Below are positions 39,359 to 50,073 of a stretch of DNA of 64,000 nucleotides, in pieces; the first letter of the stretch is position 1; every line of letters starts with the position of its first letter. The stretch comes from Gracilaria domingensis (lineage: Eukaryota > Rhodophyta > Florideophyceae > Gracilariales > Gracilariaceae). Under the pieces are notes generated by a model, which had not been told where the DNA came from, did not search any database, and saw only the letters and a program-made list of their open reading frames with translations. The DNA is taken from assembly GCA_022539475.1 (NCBI GenBank), contig VCMS01000169.1, positions 239,279-303,278 on the forward strand. Direction: 5' to 3'. The translations under genes were made by a program, and so were the position numbers.

Positions 39359-41731
39359 TCAGCAGTCGCCGCCGCTCTTCGCCGCTGCTGCGCCGCAGCT
39401 GCTCCGCTCCTCCAGACACTTGTCCGCCAGCACGCGCGCGCAGCGCGAGATCAGCCACCGCGCGCACCGCACGTTCTTGTTGTACGAGTTGGAGCCCGCC
39501 TGCGTCGCTCGTGCGCGCAGCACCTCCGCGCTTGCGCCGATCCGCACCCAGTGATAACCCACCACTACTCGCGTCAAGTCAACCAATGCTTCCTCATACA
39601 CGCTCTTCAGATTCCCAAACCTCATCATTTGTCTCCCTTCGTCATCATCACGCGTCTTTCCGAACTCCACCAGGTACTTGACCAATCGTTCGTAGTATTC
39701 GTTCAACAATTTCGTCTCCGCTTCGTCGTCATAGAGCACGTCGTCGCTCACAGCGCACGCCAACACATATGCCACGTCCACCCCGCCGTGGCCCCACCCA
39801 CACCACTGAAAGTCGATCAGTCCTACCTCCAAGTCAACACCATTCTCGCGAGACGCTCTTTTTCTCCTGAAAAACATGTTGGCCGCCTTCGCGTCGCCAT
39901 GTATCAAAGTTCGCTCTCTATGCTCCTCATGCACTCCGTATCCGTGTACGATCTCTGCGCTTCCCATCGCATATCGAGCCAGCATCTTGCCAAAATTCCC
40001 CGCATCAATGACGTTTGAAACCGCCGCCACATCATCGAGCGCCCCTGCAAACCGCTGACGATGCGCTTCCCAGTATTGCGCCAGTTTCTCGAAGCAGTCG
40101 CTTGCCTGACGACTGGGCAACCAATATGTTGCTTGACCCCATACGCTTTTGTTCACATTGTCGTAGCCAACCATTTCACGCGCGTTCCAAAAGTACGCAT
40201 GAAAACTTGCCAGCGCATCCATTGCCGCCATGCTTTCATCGTAATTGAGTAGCCCACTTTGATACCATCCATCTTCCTGTCCAAAGTCTTCCAACAAGAA
40301 CAGAAAACGACTGAACATCGCAGGCACATTTTCCGGCGCTGCGTTGGATTCGACGTAGTGTGCGGTCACAATTCGAGTACGATCAGTTCGAAACCGTTTG
40401 CACTCGGCCGTGTCGAGAAACCCCGCTTCGACCTCATACGAACGCACATCGCGTGTCAATTTGTGCGGCGCCGTCTTCATCTTGTATCGTACGTGATCAA
40501 GTTCATCCATTGCCACTCGCTTTACAAACACGTTCCTCGGTCCATCGGCGCCATGTTTGTACTTCAGCGACAGTCTGCACGCGTTGGACATCAAATAACG
40601 CACAGCTGTGCATTCACGTGCCTCAAAGCTCAAGACATGTGAATCTAAAACGTTAGATAGCCAGGCAGCTGTCATTGCCTTCCCTGTCGTGTCCATGGCA
40701 ATGTCTGTGGCTTGCGGTTCTCCGTTTACCATTAGCCCGCTATCCTTGAGCAGTTGGTCGAACACCATGGCTTTCCTCCACGAATGGCACAGCTCCATAT
40801 GTGCCGTTTTCCCTCGTGCTTCGGCAAAACTCTTGCTAGACGCAACGAAAGTGAAGCCAGATCGATCGCCAGGCGCATTGTAATGAAACTTGTTTCCAAA
40901 TACATCCGTGACATGACCGCCCGATGCCGAGACGATGGCTTCCATGGCTGCTTGGCTGAAGTCGTGGTCTGGGTGGCTCAGAATGCAAAGATGTGCGTCT
41001 CCTTTGGCAATGGAAAGGCTCTGCTGAATGAGGCTTGATCCCTCTGTTCTTGTAGAAGGGCCAACACATTTTAGAACGCTTTCAGTATCAAAACCTTTCT
41101 GAGCGAGCGGGGAAACCAAAACTGAGGCGATATTGCTTTCACTCGCTAGACTTGCCGCGCTTCCATGCGGCATATTTTGAATTCCGCCGTCCAAGACGGC
41201 GACTATCGGAAGCTCATCGACAAGAGCTCGGCAACAGACGCCTGCAACAGATCTCCTAGCAATCGTAATCCCGATCACAATATCCAAGCCCTTAGCTCCG
41301 CTCCTCAAGAGCGCGGTTGAGTCGCAAACGACATGAACCGAAACCTGCGTTTCCTTCGTTGATACCTTGCGGAAATGTTTTGGAACTTGAACTTCAAGCG
41401 GAAGCTCATTCACAGCGAGCGACTCGAAAGAGGGGACAGGAAGATCCGTTTGGGGACTGTCGTTGCTTGGGGTCTGTATCCTCAAGCCTGCAAAAGTGGA
41501 GCGCAAAAACTCATCAATTCTGCGCTCTAAGCCTACGGCAAACGCCATGACGCTCTCGTTGAACGATTGATCACCAGCTTTCTGCTCCCCATTCTCCTGT
41601 TCCTCCGCGTACTCGCGGGCCTGTTTTGCGGCCGCGTACGCCACATTCTGGATCTTAGACAACAGCGCGGCTATATCTATGGTGTTCTCGGGAGTCTCTT
41701 TGAAACTCCACACGCCTCTCGAAGCTGACAT
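39359..41731 (-). CDS. Fusion of a degenerate inositol-monophosphatase-like domain and an EcKL/APH-type kinase
   Basis: 790 aa from ATG 41731 (MSASRGVWSF); the frame is open to 42031 but the extra 100 aa look untranslated. Residues 20-290 resemble the FIG/IMPase superfamily (SAL1/BPNT-like): VVCDSTALLRSGAKGLDIVI (134-153) sits where DPxDGT and the following strand should be, and AKGDAHLCILSH plus ASGGHVTDVFGNKFHYN (268-284) match the C-terminal block. The DPxDGT metal motif is largely lost, so this half is probably inactive. Residues 370-780 form a kinase of the ecdysteroid-kinase-like/APH class: VFVKR (401-405, ATP Lys), LIHGDAKAANMFF (609-621, catalytic loop) and VGLIDFQWCG (637-646, metal-binding Asp). 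A small-molecule substrate is expected, but which one is unknown. The C-terminal end overlaps a GC-rich block and is Ala/Arg/Cys-rich. Confidence 0.82.
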   Translation of the reverse strand: MSASRGVWSFKETPENTIDIAALLSKIQNVAYAAAKQAREYAEEQENGEQKAGDQSFNESVMAFAVGLERRIDEFLRSTFAGLRIQTPSNDSPQTDLPVPSFESLAVNELPLEVQVPKHFRKVSTKETQVSVHVVCDSTALLRSGAKGLDIVIGITIARRSVAGVCCRALVDELPIVAVLDGGIQNMPHGSAASLASESNIASVLVSPLAQKGFDTESVLKCVGPSTRTEGSSLIQQSLSIAKGDAHLCILSHPDHDFSQAAMEAIVSASGGHVTDVFGNKFHYNAPGDRSGFTFVASSKSFAEARGKTAHMELCHSWRKAMVFDQLLKDSGLMVNGEPQATDIAMDTTGKAMTAAWLSNVLDSHVLSFEARECTAVRYLMSNACRLSLKYKHGADGPRNVFVKRVAMDELDHVRYKMKTAPHKLTRDVRSYEVEAGFLDTAECKRFRTDRTRIVTAHYVESNAAPENVPAMFSRFLFLLEDFGQEDGWYQSGLLNYDESMAAMDALASFHAYFWNAREMVGYDNVNKSVWGQATYWLPSRQASDCFEKLAQYWEAHRQRFAGALDDVAAVSNVIDAGNFGKMLARYAMGSAEIVHGYGVHEEHRERTLIHGDAKAANMFFRRKRASRENGVDLEVGLIDFQWCGWGHGGVDVAYVLACAVSDDVLYDDEAETKLLNEYYERLVKYLVEFGKTRDDDEGRQMMRFGNLKSVYEEALVDLTRVVVGYHWVRIGASAEVLRARATQAGSNSYNKNVRCARWLISRCARVLADKCLEERSSCGAAAAKSGGDC

Positions 41732-42384
41732 ATCGAAAGAGGTTATGCTATCCGCCCACTTGTGGCTGCCGTCGGTAGTAAATGAGACTAGAAAGACGGC
41801 CGGAATACGGAAATGCCTTGAACGCTTCACCGAGAACGAACGTGCAGTGGTATCGTCTTGCTCACCGATTGTGCTGCACCTCGTCCCACATCCGATTAAG
41901 CACTTGGGCGTCTGGCGCGAAGGCTTTGTTCGGCAAAGACCGACGATTTGACTTCGCCGGAAATGCCCTCGAGCCCCATTGGGACAAGCCTGCCAGGCCA
42001 CACAATGTTGATTACAAAGCATCAAATGCAAAATAAACTGCGTGATGTGTCCTCACACCCGGTCTACGAAGGGCGAAGAGGGTCATAGCTATGCAAGGAG
42101 AAACTCCCTAGCAAACGCCTGCTCTTTGTGGTATTGCTGCTCTAGCCATACTCGACGTCCGAGGACTTGTATCTACTAAGAATGAGGGGAATGTTCCCTT
42201 CCATGGCCACCGCATCAGCTTCATCCGATTCCAGAATCGCCCCATAACTCTACACGAAAACACCGCCAGGTAAATGAGAGAGAGATTCGAACGACTTCGT
42301 CGGGGTTCCCTAGACGATTAAATCAATTATAATTATATTTATTGAGGAAAAATTAGGCTGCTGCAAAACATACACGAGCTGATA
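41732..42384. other. Upstream region of the kinase fusion gene
   Basis: No separate gene supported. ATTCGAACGACTTCGT at 42285-42300 and the next ~30 bp recur near 63421 (see findings). Confidence 0.4.
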
Positions 42385-42388
42385 TTAA

Positions 42389-42726
42389 CCCTTTTGGGAC
42401 TAAAAGTCCTTATGTCTAGTGAGCTAGACATAAGAAAGAGCCAATAAAAAGGAAAGAAATGACTCGATCATGCGGCTGAGGCAGAGCGGTGTAACAAACC
42501 ATGTTCATTGAAATACACGTGGTACTCGAGTTCGAATGGTATTGGTTTGATTTCAAACAGATTGAATTTGTAGCCAATTGAAAAAATTGTTCGCTTATGT
42601 CTAGTAAGCTAGATATAAGCCAGGCAGACAAGTGGCACGCTGTCAACGATTGGTTATAGCGACTACCCAATCATGTTGCTCGCTTATGTCTCGCTCACTA
42701 GACAAAAGCTAACCGTCTCAAAAGGG
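42389..42726. mobile_element. piggyBac-like MITE flanked by TTAA, 338 bp
   Basis: Ends CCCTTTTGGGAC and GTCTCAAAAGGG are inverted and each is bordered by TTAA (42385-42388 and 42727-42730), the target site always duplicated by piggyBac transposases, whose elements also begin with CCC. Inside are three copies of a palindrome of the type CTTATGTCTAG..CTAGACATAAG (near 42410, 42594 and 42682). No transposase is encoded. Confidence 0.75.
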
Positions 42727-42730
42727 TTAA

Positions 42731-43084
42731 ATAAGCCTATATTCGTTTTCTCATGCGATTCACTTCTGCATTAGGTAGTAGCTTCCAAGAAACTCACGAA
42801 CTCACAACAAAATGATAAGATCACTTTTTCCTATACTCGGAGTTTCACATGTGATACAATTTTACTTTTTTTTATACATTGCTACAACTTGGTTCCATAA
42901 CTGTTTCAACTTCTACATTATTTAACTGTCTCACACTAATAACAAAAAAGTACATCATAAATATTTGTGATTTATTTGCTTTTAATATTCAAAGAAAAGA
43001 GTCGATTATGTTCTTCCAACAAGACTCCAAATGTCCTGAAATATTCAAATGTTTTCTTCAAAATAGGTTCAGTTTAATATACGT
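42731..43084. other. AT-rich spacer before the Helitron remnant
   Basis: One 70-aa plus frame without motif. The 3' terminus of the Helitron (hairpin plus CTRR) should lie here, but I could not find a convincing one. Confidence 0.35.
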
Positions 43085-44488
43085 CCTTTAGTTCCCGAAC
43101 ACGTGATAAGGCAACATAGAGAGCTGCGTCTGAGGGCATTCCAGGGCATGCTTTGATAAACGGAAATGGAACGATCCCCGGAGTTGTTTGGCCCTGAATG
43201 TTTTATGTCGAGCAGCAGTAACCCGGACATAAGGTAACTGTTCAGTAGATAAATTAAGGCTTACAGACTTTTTGAGCCTTACTCGAATATTTTCTTGCCT
43301 ACGTAGCCATATAGGAATTGCAAAGTCAAGATAGTAACCAGGAACATGCGCAAAACGTTTTGGTGACGCTGAAGATGAGTTTTACACCTTAATATAGGAT
43401 ATCACCTGCAAGCGAGAAGCAATCATGCAGTTCACACCAAATCTCTTTGATTTGTGATACGTAGTGTCCTCGGAAAACTCCACTCCGCATAAACTTCTCG
43501 TAGTATCATTTGCCATCCCCAGCTCAACATAAATATTGTAGGTTACTCTTACGGGCTTGTCCAAAGTTAAGGGTAACAAAATTTGCAAACCGCCAGTTTG
43601 CATGTCATGAAGATAGATTATTGATCTAATACCCTCTTCGCTTCATAAACAACCGTCTTGAGCACCCACTTTTGCCACACTAATTATCGTTTTGGATTCC
43701 TTCCTTTTGCTGTTTTGACCAAGTTGTAACCAGTTTAGTGCTGTTCATAGACTATTGGTACGCACCTTGAATGGGACTTGTGCAGTTTCCTTTGCCGGAG
43801 TAAGTCCATTTCTAGTATTTTTCAAAAGAATGCGAGTGTTCAACATTTGACGATCTTTCTTTGTACCTTGCCCAATTCGAATGCTTGAAAGGCAACCTCG
43901 TAACTAGGGTCAAGTCTCTGTCTCATTGATTCAGTCAGAAGGACAACGTGAGTAATGTTCTCCCAGCGTTCGAATCCAATTCCATCAGTATGCTAGGACG
44001 TTTAGAGTAGAAGGATTGACGTTAACCGTATCGTTTGCGACCGGGGGTATCTGAAAAAAATATCCACAGAAGACCATCATGACGCCTCCAAAGGGTTTCT
44101 CGTTCTCCTTGATACTTCTGTAGTAGAGATTTAAAGCTCCAATCATTTTCCTTTCCAGCATCGAAACTTCGTCTACGATGGGAAGAACGGTTTCGGAATT
44201 TTCATCCCTTGATTTCGTAGAAGGCTTCTTGCGCAAATTATATCCGCGATCTGGAGACAATCCAAGCAGAGAATGAATTGTCTTCCCATTTACTAACGAA
44301 GCGGCAACGCCTGTGGGAGCGAATGTTCGAACGAAATACTTCCGATTCCATCCTTGCGCAAAATCTTGAAGAGCGGCTAGTACTCTTGACTTGCCGGTTC
44401 CTCCCTCTTCTCCTAGATACATTACGAAAGGAGAATAAGAAAAACCCTCACGTTCGGTCAACGTTGAGTACGATTCTCGGAATCGCAA
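43085..44488 (-). pseudogene. Helitron Pif1-type helicase, broken
   Basis: The first fragment (44488-43985) carries Walker A GEEGGTGKSRV, then FAPTGVAASLVNGKTIHSLL and Walker B PIVDEVSMLERKMIG. A second (43603-43382) has KPVRVTYNIYVELGMAND, matching the domain-2 region of Pif1 helicases. A third near 43200-43085 holds NIQGQTTPGIV, with a stop just before it, and the final motif YVALSRVREL. Several stops and frame changes separate them. Such helicases unwind DNA during rolling-circle transposition. Confidence 0.85.
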
Positions 44489-44587
44489 AAGTAACTCTTT
44501 TGCTATAATTCAGAAGACCTGAGCTTGTTTGTAGTTCAAAGTATATCTCGATATCGTCTCAGAAAGGGATGGGAAGTGTAGACAGCC

Positions 44588-45295
44588 TCAAGAAATCTTT
44601 TCCTGGTTCTGATTCACTATTGCCTTCCTTGATTCCATGCACTTCAAGCAGTCTATCTCGTTCTCGATAAGGCATACAGTTGTCTCTAAATCGTGTTTGC
44701 ATTTTGCGTTTGGCAGAAAAGAATCCAACGTGTCCGGAACATCCCGCAGGTTCGGATTTGTGGCAGCACTTTGTCGAAAGACTTCCGACTTCAATCTCGA
44801 CAATCTCGCCTCTTGATCACTTGATCTTACCGTATTTTTCATGACCGAGAGCCACAACTGGTCAGTGATACCGTTTGAATCACGTCCTTGACGAGCTGGG
44901 CGCAAGGCCAAGTTCGTGGTCGCACTGCACAAGATTTGACTTGCAAAGGCATCACGTCTAATTGAGATTCCATCAATAGCAATAAGAACAGTTTCAAGTC
45001 CTGTACTCTCTTTGGAAGTTGTATCTTCATAGCAGCATCCTTGTAACTGATGATAAAGGCTTTGGCCGGCTTCCTCTAAGTTGTCATCAGGGCCGAAGTG
45101 CACCAGCTCACGTTGTGCATCCCTTTCAGCCTGAACACGGCTCTTAGAGTTGTAGTATTCTTGCATGTTTTCAAGGATCCGAATTGATCCTAATGATATG
45201 TCGCCGTTCCTCTTATGGAAATGAAAAGCCTCCCAATAACTTTCCAACCCATCTATCAAATTCTCTCGCGAGCGGAAACGATAGAATAATACCAT
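44588..45295 (-). pseudogene. Helitron polyprotein, middle segment
   Basis: A 235-aa frame between Rep and helicase in the same orientation, only 3 nt after the Rep frame's stop (45299). It contains a charged helical region (SRVQAERDAQRELVHFGPDD) as is common between Rep and Pif1 in Helitrons. It is best read as part of the same broken polyprotein, not a separate gene. Confidence 0.7.
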
Positions 45296-45298
45296 GGC

Positions 45299-47041
45299 CT
45301 AGATTCCATACCGATCTTGTGTTTCCTTCTCATTCTTGCAATTCTCGAGGTCTGGAAGCCTTGGCCCTATTATCTCCGGTATTACAAACGAGGAATGTCG
45401 AACAAGGTGATGTGATTCTCGGATTGAATGATCTTCAAGAAACCTGTACGTATGTTTGCATTGATCGATAGGTTTTCCTATTCCTTTTTTCCTTTGAAAC
45501 TGGGACACAAACTCACTCATGTTCAGGTCTAACAAAGCCTCTGGGAGTCTGGAGTAGTCAAGATATTGCGAGGCCCTAATATACCTTCCCTCGGAACGTT
45601 GAAAAAGAATGATTTCATGAGGTTCTCTAAGAACAATGGAGAGCGTCTGTGCAAGTAGCAGCGGACTGAACCTGTGCGAAGAGAATTGTGCACTTTTCCT
45701 CCTAAGATAGAGAGCACATACTGTAGATATAATTTCTTGCTGCCGTGAAAGAGCGATTGCCATCGAATTTACGCGTGATTGACGACGAATTATGCTGTCA
45801 ACGGGTTTTCCCTCTGTTCTTTGCTCGTCTTCAATCGAACACCGGCGATTGTAAGAGTCCATGATTAGTTTCGGTACATCTGCGTACTCGCTTTGAGTCT
45901 TCTTTGCATACTTCAAATAGTAGTAAAGCGCGTCCGTAGTTCCTCCGACTAAAAATCTAATGTCATGGTTTGCTCCAAAAGACGTTGATATAACGTCATT
46001 GTAGTTGTTGATGTATTCGGAGTGAGGCAACCGCTGTATCTGCAGGAAGTTCTTCTCATCAATATGTGTTTGCTCAACTAGTGGCTTCGGAAACATATAC
46101 CGGCAAACATTGGAGCCAGTAATTCGGTTAGCCTTGAAGCAGGACGGCACATGTTTGAAATTGTGTTGTTGGGTCAGGAGGACAATTCTTGCAAGACGTA
46201 GTTTGTGCAGACGGTTGCATACTCCATGAACGGGCTCATCTGTTGCAGGCCAGACGTGGTTGTTGGGCATCAGCAAATGTTCTTCTGTTATTCTATCTGT
46301 TTCGATTGATGTGCTTCCCAAAGGGATTCGGAGGTCCTTGGAAGAACCCAGTTCCAAACTTTCATACAGTTTTCTCGTTTCTGATCTTAGTATTTGACAT
46401 CCACCAAACCCTTTGTTACAACAGTAACATTTAGACATTGGCGTTGGCTGTGATCGAGATGTATGCAGAGAATACGCCATTTTGGGAAATTCTGCAACAG
46501 GGCGCAATGCGTTAGGTTCACCACAACCCGGACAAAAAACAAAATTACCGTGTTTAGGTATGAGTGGAATTGATGCAGATATCACACTATCCACGAGGGT
46601 AACCAGACGGCTCTTGAACGATGCTCCGTCAACCAAGTTCTCACATTTCGAAACAAAATCTTCTTGTGTTCTAGGAAGCCCTGCAATAAAAATGATGGAA
46701 TGCATGTAGAGGGTACCACCGCCTTGAGCTTCTACTACCCCGATGAAAGCCTTTGCAATACCGAGAAGTCCACCACCCCGATATGGAAGGGATTTGGATT
46801 GATCAGAACCAATTATGTCCTTCACGAACGCTTCAAATATTGCTTCAAAGTATTCTGCACAGGCTGCTGGATTTTTGCGCGCGGTTGACAACCGCTGAGC
46901 ATGAGAGGGAAGATTTCCGTCTAATAATCTACTAAGAGAAGCCGATGTCACGTTTCCTGCTATTATTGTCACATGAAGTGTTCCAACTTCTGTAAGAGTT
47001 ATCGTAGCGAGAACAGCGCCACTATTCAAAAACGAGTTCAT
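45299..47041 (-). pseudogene. Helitron Rep (rolling-circle endonuclease) domain
   Basis: A 580-aa frame. NPAACAEYFEAIFEAFVKDI, GGGLLGIAKAFIGVVEAQGG and TLYMHSIIFIAGLP correspond to the Helitron-like N-terminal domain; normally the last block reads LHxH, so the first His of the HUH pair is Tyr here. ALYYYLKYAKK matches the two-tyrosine motif (Y-x-x-K-Y). A CPGCGEPNAL / CYCCNKGFGGC zinc-finger-like region lies between. The frame has its own ATG but is probably the middle of a longer polyprotein. Confidence 0.85.
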
Positions 47042-47497
47042 TGAGGAAGCCCACCGCCTGTATAGCAGTCGTTCTTCAGAAGATCCTCACATTGAAGACC
47101 TTGATAACCTTACATTATAAAGAGGTTTCATGGCAGTTTCCGTTTTCGTGTCAGTGAAAAATGATGAGGTTGAACGTCCGGCAAGAGCGTTCTTCCTACG
47201 TTATTCCATAAGTCTTAAAGCCTCAGCAATTTCCTTTTTTATAACATGTCCTAGTTTTTGGAAGTCCTTAGGATTATTTCTGGAACGAAAAGAAGTCGAC
47301 ATTGTTACTCTATTTCTTCCGCAAACATCAAAAGCAACCATGACAAAGCAACTATCCTACGCAAATCGCCTACTTGAAAGCTCAAGGTGATGACGACAAC
47401 ATTCTTCTACGGACACAAGAATTAATCTCTCAGTGCCCGGATGTCCTCTTCCGTATGGAAAAAGATGAGGGAAACTGACTCCAAAGAAATCACGACA

Positions 47498-47812
47498 TTA
47501 GCTGGACACGAATGCATTACGGTTTCTAACAAGAACAAGCTTTTGTGCAGTTTGAAGGACCTCTCTTGTTGTGTCGGGATCTGCTTCGATGTTTATACCA
47601 CATGTCTCTGAATAGTCATCTTCAGAACTTCCGATGTTGTCTTCGGAAGCAAACTGTCTGGCGTGGCCATAATTGCAGTCTCCCGTAGTCCCCTCATCGT
47701 TCTCGCCATGGCCATCACGAACCCGTTCATGAGGTTGTTGAGCTTCCGTGCTGTCTTCATCCTTCGTTAAACAGTGTAATGGAAGGCAAAATTTATTGAT
47801 ATGACTTCCCAT
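47498..47812 (-). other. Junction of Helitron and Ty3/gypsy remnants
   Basis: A minus frame of 104 aa here begins within gypsy integrase sequence read in another phase and continues into acidic sequence ending ADPDTTREVLQTAQKLVLVRNR. Gypsy similarity (WEVISINF) stops at about 47785-47790. One element was inserted into or broken by the other here. Confidence 0.45.
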
Positions 47813-47955
47813 TTCTTGGTTGTTGGCGGATATGGTCTAAATAATCCTAACTGCTTCTGATTTGAAGTTTTAGCCTTTTGGCATTCATGGCATTTTGTCA
47901 CAAAATCTTCAATATCCTTGTTCATCTTTGGCCAATAGCAATATCTTTTTCCCAA
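47767..47955 (-). pseudogene. Ty3/gypsy integrase, N-terminal fragment
   Basis: GKRYCYWPKMNKDIEDFVTK followed by CHECQKAKTSNQK is the second half of the HHCC zinc-binding domain, then WEVISINF starts the catalytic core. The catalytic DDE residues are missing because the element is truncated here. Confidence 0.85.
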
Positions 47956-48108
47956 TTCTTTTGTTCTCTGAATTTCTCGCTGAGCTTCTAGTAATGATCG
48001 ATGATTGTCATGAATAACTTCATCTCCTACGCTTCCATACGGTACACAAAGTTTTCCTTTAAAATACAGTCTTTTTCCGTTCTTCTCATATAGATATTCT
48101 GATTTCTT

Positions 48109-49335
48109 CTAAGCATTCTTAAAGACTTTATCGTTCATATAGTCTTCTTCTAACTTTTCTATGGGTTTTTTGTGAATACAAACTGTTGTAATGTTCATTA
48201 GCTTTGTAATCGTGTTTGCCGGCACATGATGAACTTCTTTTTCTTTTCGAGACACTGCATTCGCTACTGTGTTAAGTCTCCCTTTAATATAGTTAATTTC
48301 ATAATCGAACTCTTGCATGAACTCCACCCATCGTGCTTGTTTTCTTGATAATAGCTTTTGACTTTCTAAATACTTAAGTGGATGGTGATCTGTGAGTATT
48401 TTGAATTTTGAGCCATGTAAATATGGTCTCCGCATTTCTAATGCGTATATAATAGCAAGTAGTTCTCTTTCATGTGTCGAATATATTTGTTCAGTCGGAT
48501 TTAGTTTTCGTGATGCATATGCGACAGGACGACATCCTTTCTCGTCTGTTTTTGTCCGGGCTGCTCCAATGCCAGTTCCAGAGGTATCACAGGCTAATTC
48601 ATATGGCAACGATGTATCTGCAAATCTAAGTATAGGTGTGTTGCTTAAATTTTCCTTCAATAATTCAAATGCATTCTTTTCATTTTCTTCCCACTGAAAA
48701 GGTTTGTTCTTCCTTGTTAGATCCGTTATTGGCGCGGCTACATTCGTAAAATCTTTCACGAATCTTCTATAATAGTTATTTATTCCTAGGAAGCTTTGAA
48801 CTTCAGTAATATTAGTCGGTTCTTCCCAGTTTTGTGTAGCTACGGTCTTTTTCGGATCAACTTTTATTCCATCTGCTGTGATGATATGTCCTAAATAATC
48901 AATTGATTGTTTTGAGAACTTACATTTTGAAAGCTTTCCATATAACTTGTGTTCTCTTAGTATTTGAAAAACAATTCTTAATTGTTTCAAATGTTCCTCT
49001 TTTGACTTACTATATATTAGTATATCATCCAGATACACTAATACAAACTTATCCAATTACTTCCTGAATGTGATGTTCATTAATGTTTGAAAACATTCTG
49101 GAGCCCTTGTTAATCCAAATGGCGTAACCGTATACTCGAACTGGCCGTAGCGAGTCCGGAATGCTGTTTTCTCTATATCACTTTCTCTTATTCTTATTTG
49201 ATGGTACTCCTGTCTCAAATATATTGCTGAGAAGTACTTTGCTCCTTGTACTTGATCCCAGACTTCATCAATACGAGGTAATGGCACTTGATTCTTTATT
49301 GCTTGTTTATTCAGTGCCCTATAGTCTACACACAT
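48109..49335 (-). pseudogene. Ty3/gypsy reverse transcriptase and RNase H
   Basis: Two touching frames. 49335-49057 has [19 protein letters not shown] and [15 protein letters not shown] (RT motifs 1-4). 49056-48109 has VLVYLDDILIYSKSKEEH with the YLDD active site, YLGHIITADGIKVDPKK, then RNase H motifs (ELACDTSGTGIGA, THERELLAIIYALE, ILTDHHPLKYL). A single stop at 49057-49059 separates the two. Confidence 0.92.
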
Positions 49336-49994
49336 TCGTAGACTACCGTCTCTTTTTTTGCAAATAATACAGGGCTACCACATGGACTTATACTAGGCCT
49401 AATAAATCCATGTTCTATGAGCTCATTAATATGGCATCTCATTTCTTCTATCTCAGGTTTTGACAATTTATACATGGGTCCCATCTTTGGCCTTGCTTCT
49501 GGTACCAAGTCTATCTTCATCTCCACCTCTCTGTGAGGGGGTAACTTCTTTGGTAATTCTTCAGGGAATATGTCTTGGAACTCTTCCAAGAGTGACTTTA
49601 AATTTGGATCCAATATTTCTTCTTCATAAATTTCCTCTTTTTCACCGGTACCGGGTGACTTAATGTATATTTGGTATACCTTACACTTCTTCTTTTTCAC
49701 AAGCCGTGAAAGTTGTTTACTAGATAACATAAAAGATTAAAATGGACTATATTTATGCTTACCTGTTCTCTCTTCTGCGTCCAAAATAACTAAACTTTCT
49801 TTTTGACGTACGGTGATACTTCTTCTTTTCCAGTCTATCATTGAATTTTTTTTTATTAACCAGGTCATTCCTAATATAATATCGTAGGTGATCAAGTCTA
49901 CAATAAATGGTCTTATTTTGAACGAAGCTTTTCCAATACTAAGTGGGAGGCTATTAATACTCTCACACAAAGGGACAAGGATTTTATCCCACAA
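49326..49994 (-). pseudogene. Ty3/gypsy protease C-terminus and RT N-terminal part
   Basis: 49994-49737 has IRPFIVDLITYDIILGMTWL, the flap and C-terminal part of the aspartic protease; the catalytic D-S/T-G is missing beyond the LTR junction. 49730-49326 has the linker LLEEFQDIFPEELPKKLPPH and [20 protein letters not shown], the RT start. Confidence 0.85.
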
Positions 49995-50073
49995 CTCGGC
50001 ATGGTACTGACTTTTCCGATACTTTACCTCTAATCGATAGGCAAAGCTTTTGACATAACTATCTCCTCACAGC

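Larger units (their letters stand above)
43085..47785 (-). mobile_element. Degenerate Helitron (Rep and Pif1-type helicase on the minus strand)
   Basis: Minus-strand reading gives, in order from high to low coordinates: a possible acidic N-terminal part, Rep (45299-47041), a middle segment (44588-45295) and a Pif1 helicase broken into several frames ending in ALYVALSRVRELKDVY near 43085-43130. This order is diagnostic for Helitrons. Frameshifts and stops divide the polyprotein, so this copy cannot act alone. Neither terminus is identified; the upstream limit is set at the junction with the Ty3/gypsy remnant. Confidence 0.82.
47785..50073 (-). mobile_element. Truncated Ty3/gypsy retrotransposon (protease to integrase)
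   Basis: An AT-rich minus-strand pol fragment: partial protease, RT, RNase H and the start of integrase, cut at about 47785 on the integrase side and at 50073 on the protease side, where the LTR of another element begins. No gag or LTR of its own is recognised in the window. Confidence 0.88.

Noticed and set aside
42285-42300. GATTCGAAC, the complement of a tRNA T-loop
   Set aside because: The surrounding bases do not fold into a tRNA on the minus strand; the block is a dispersed repeat instead.
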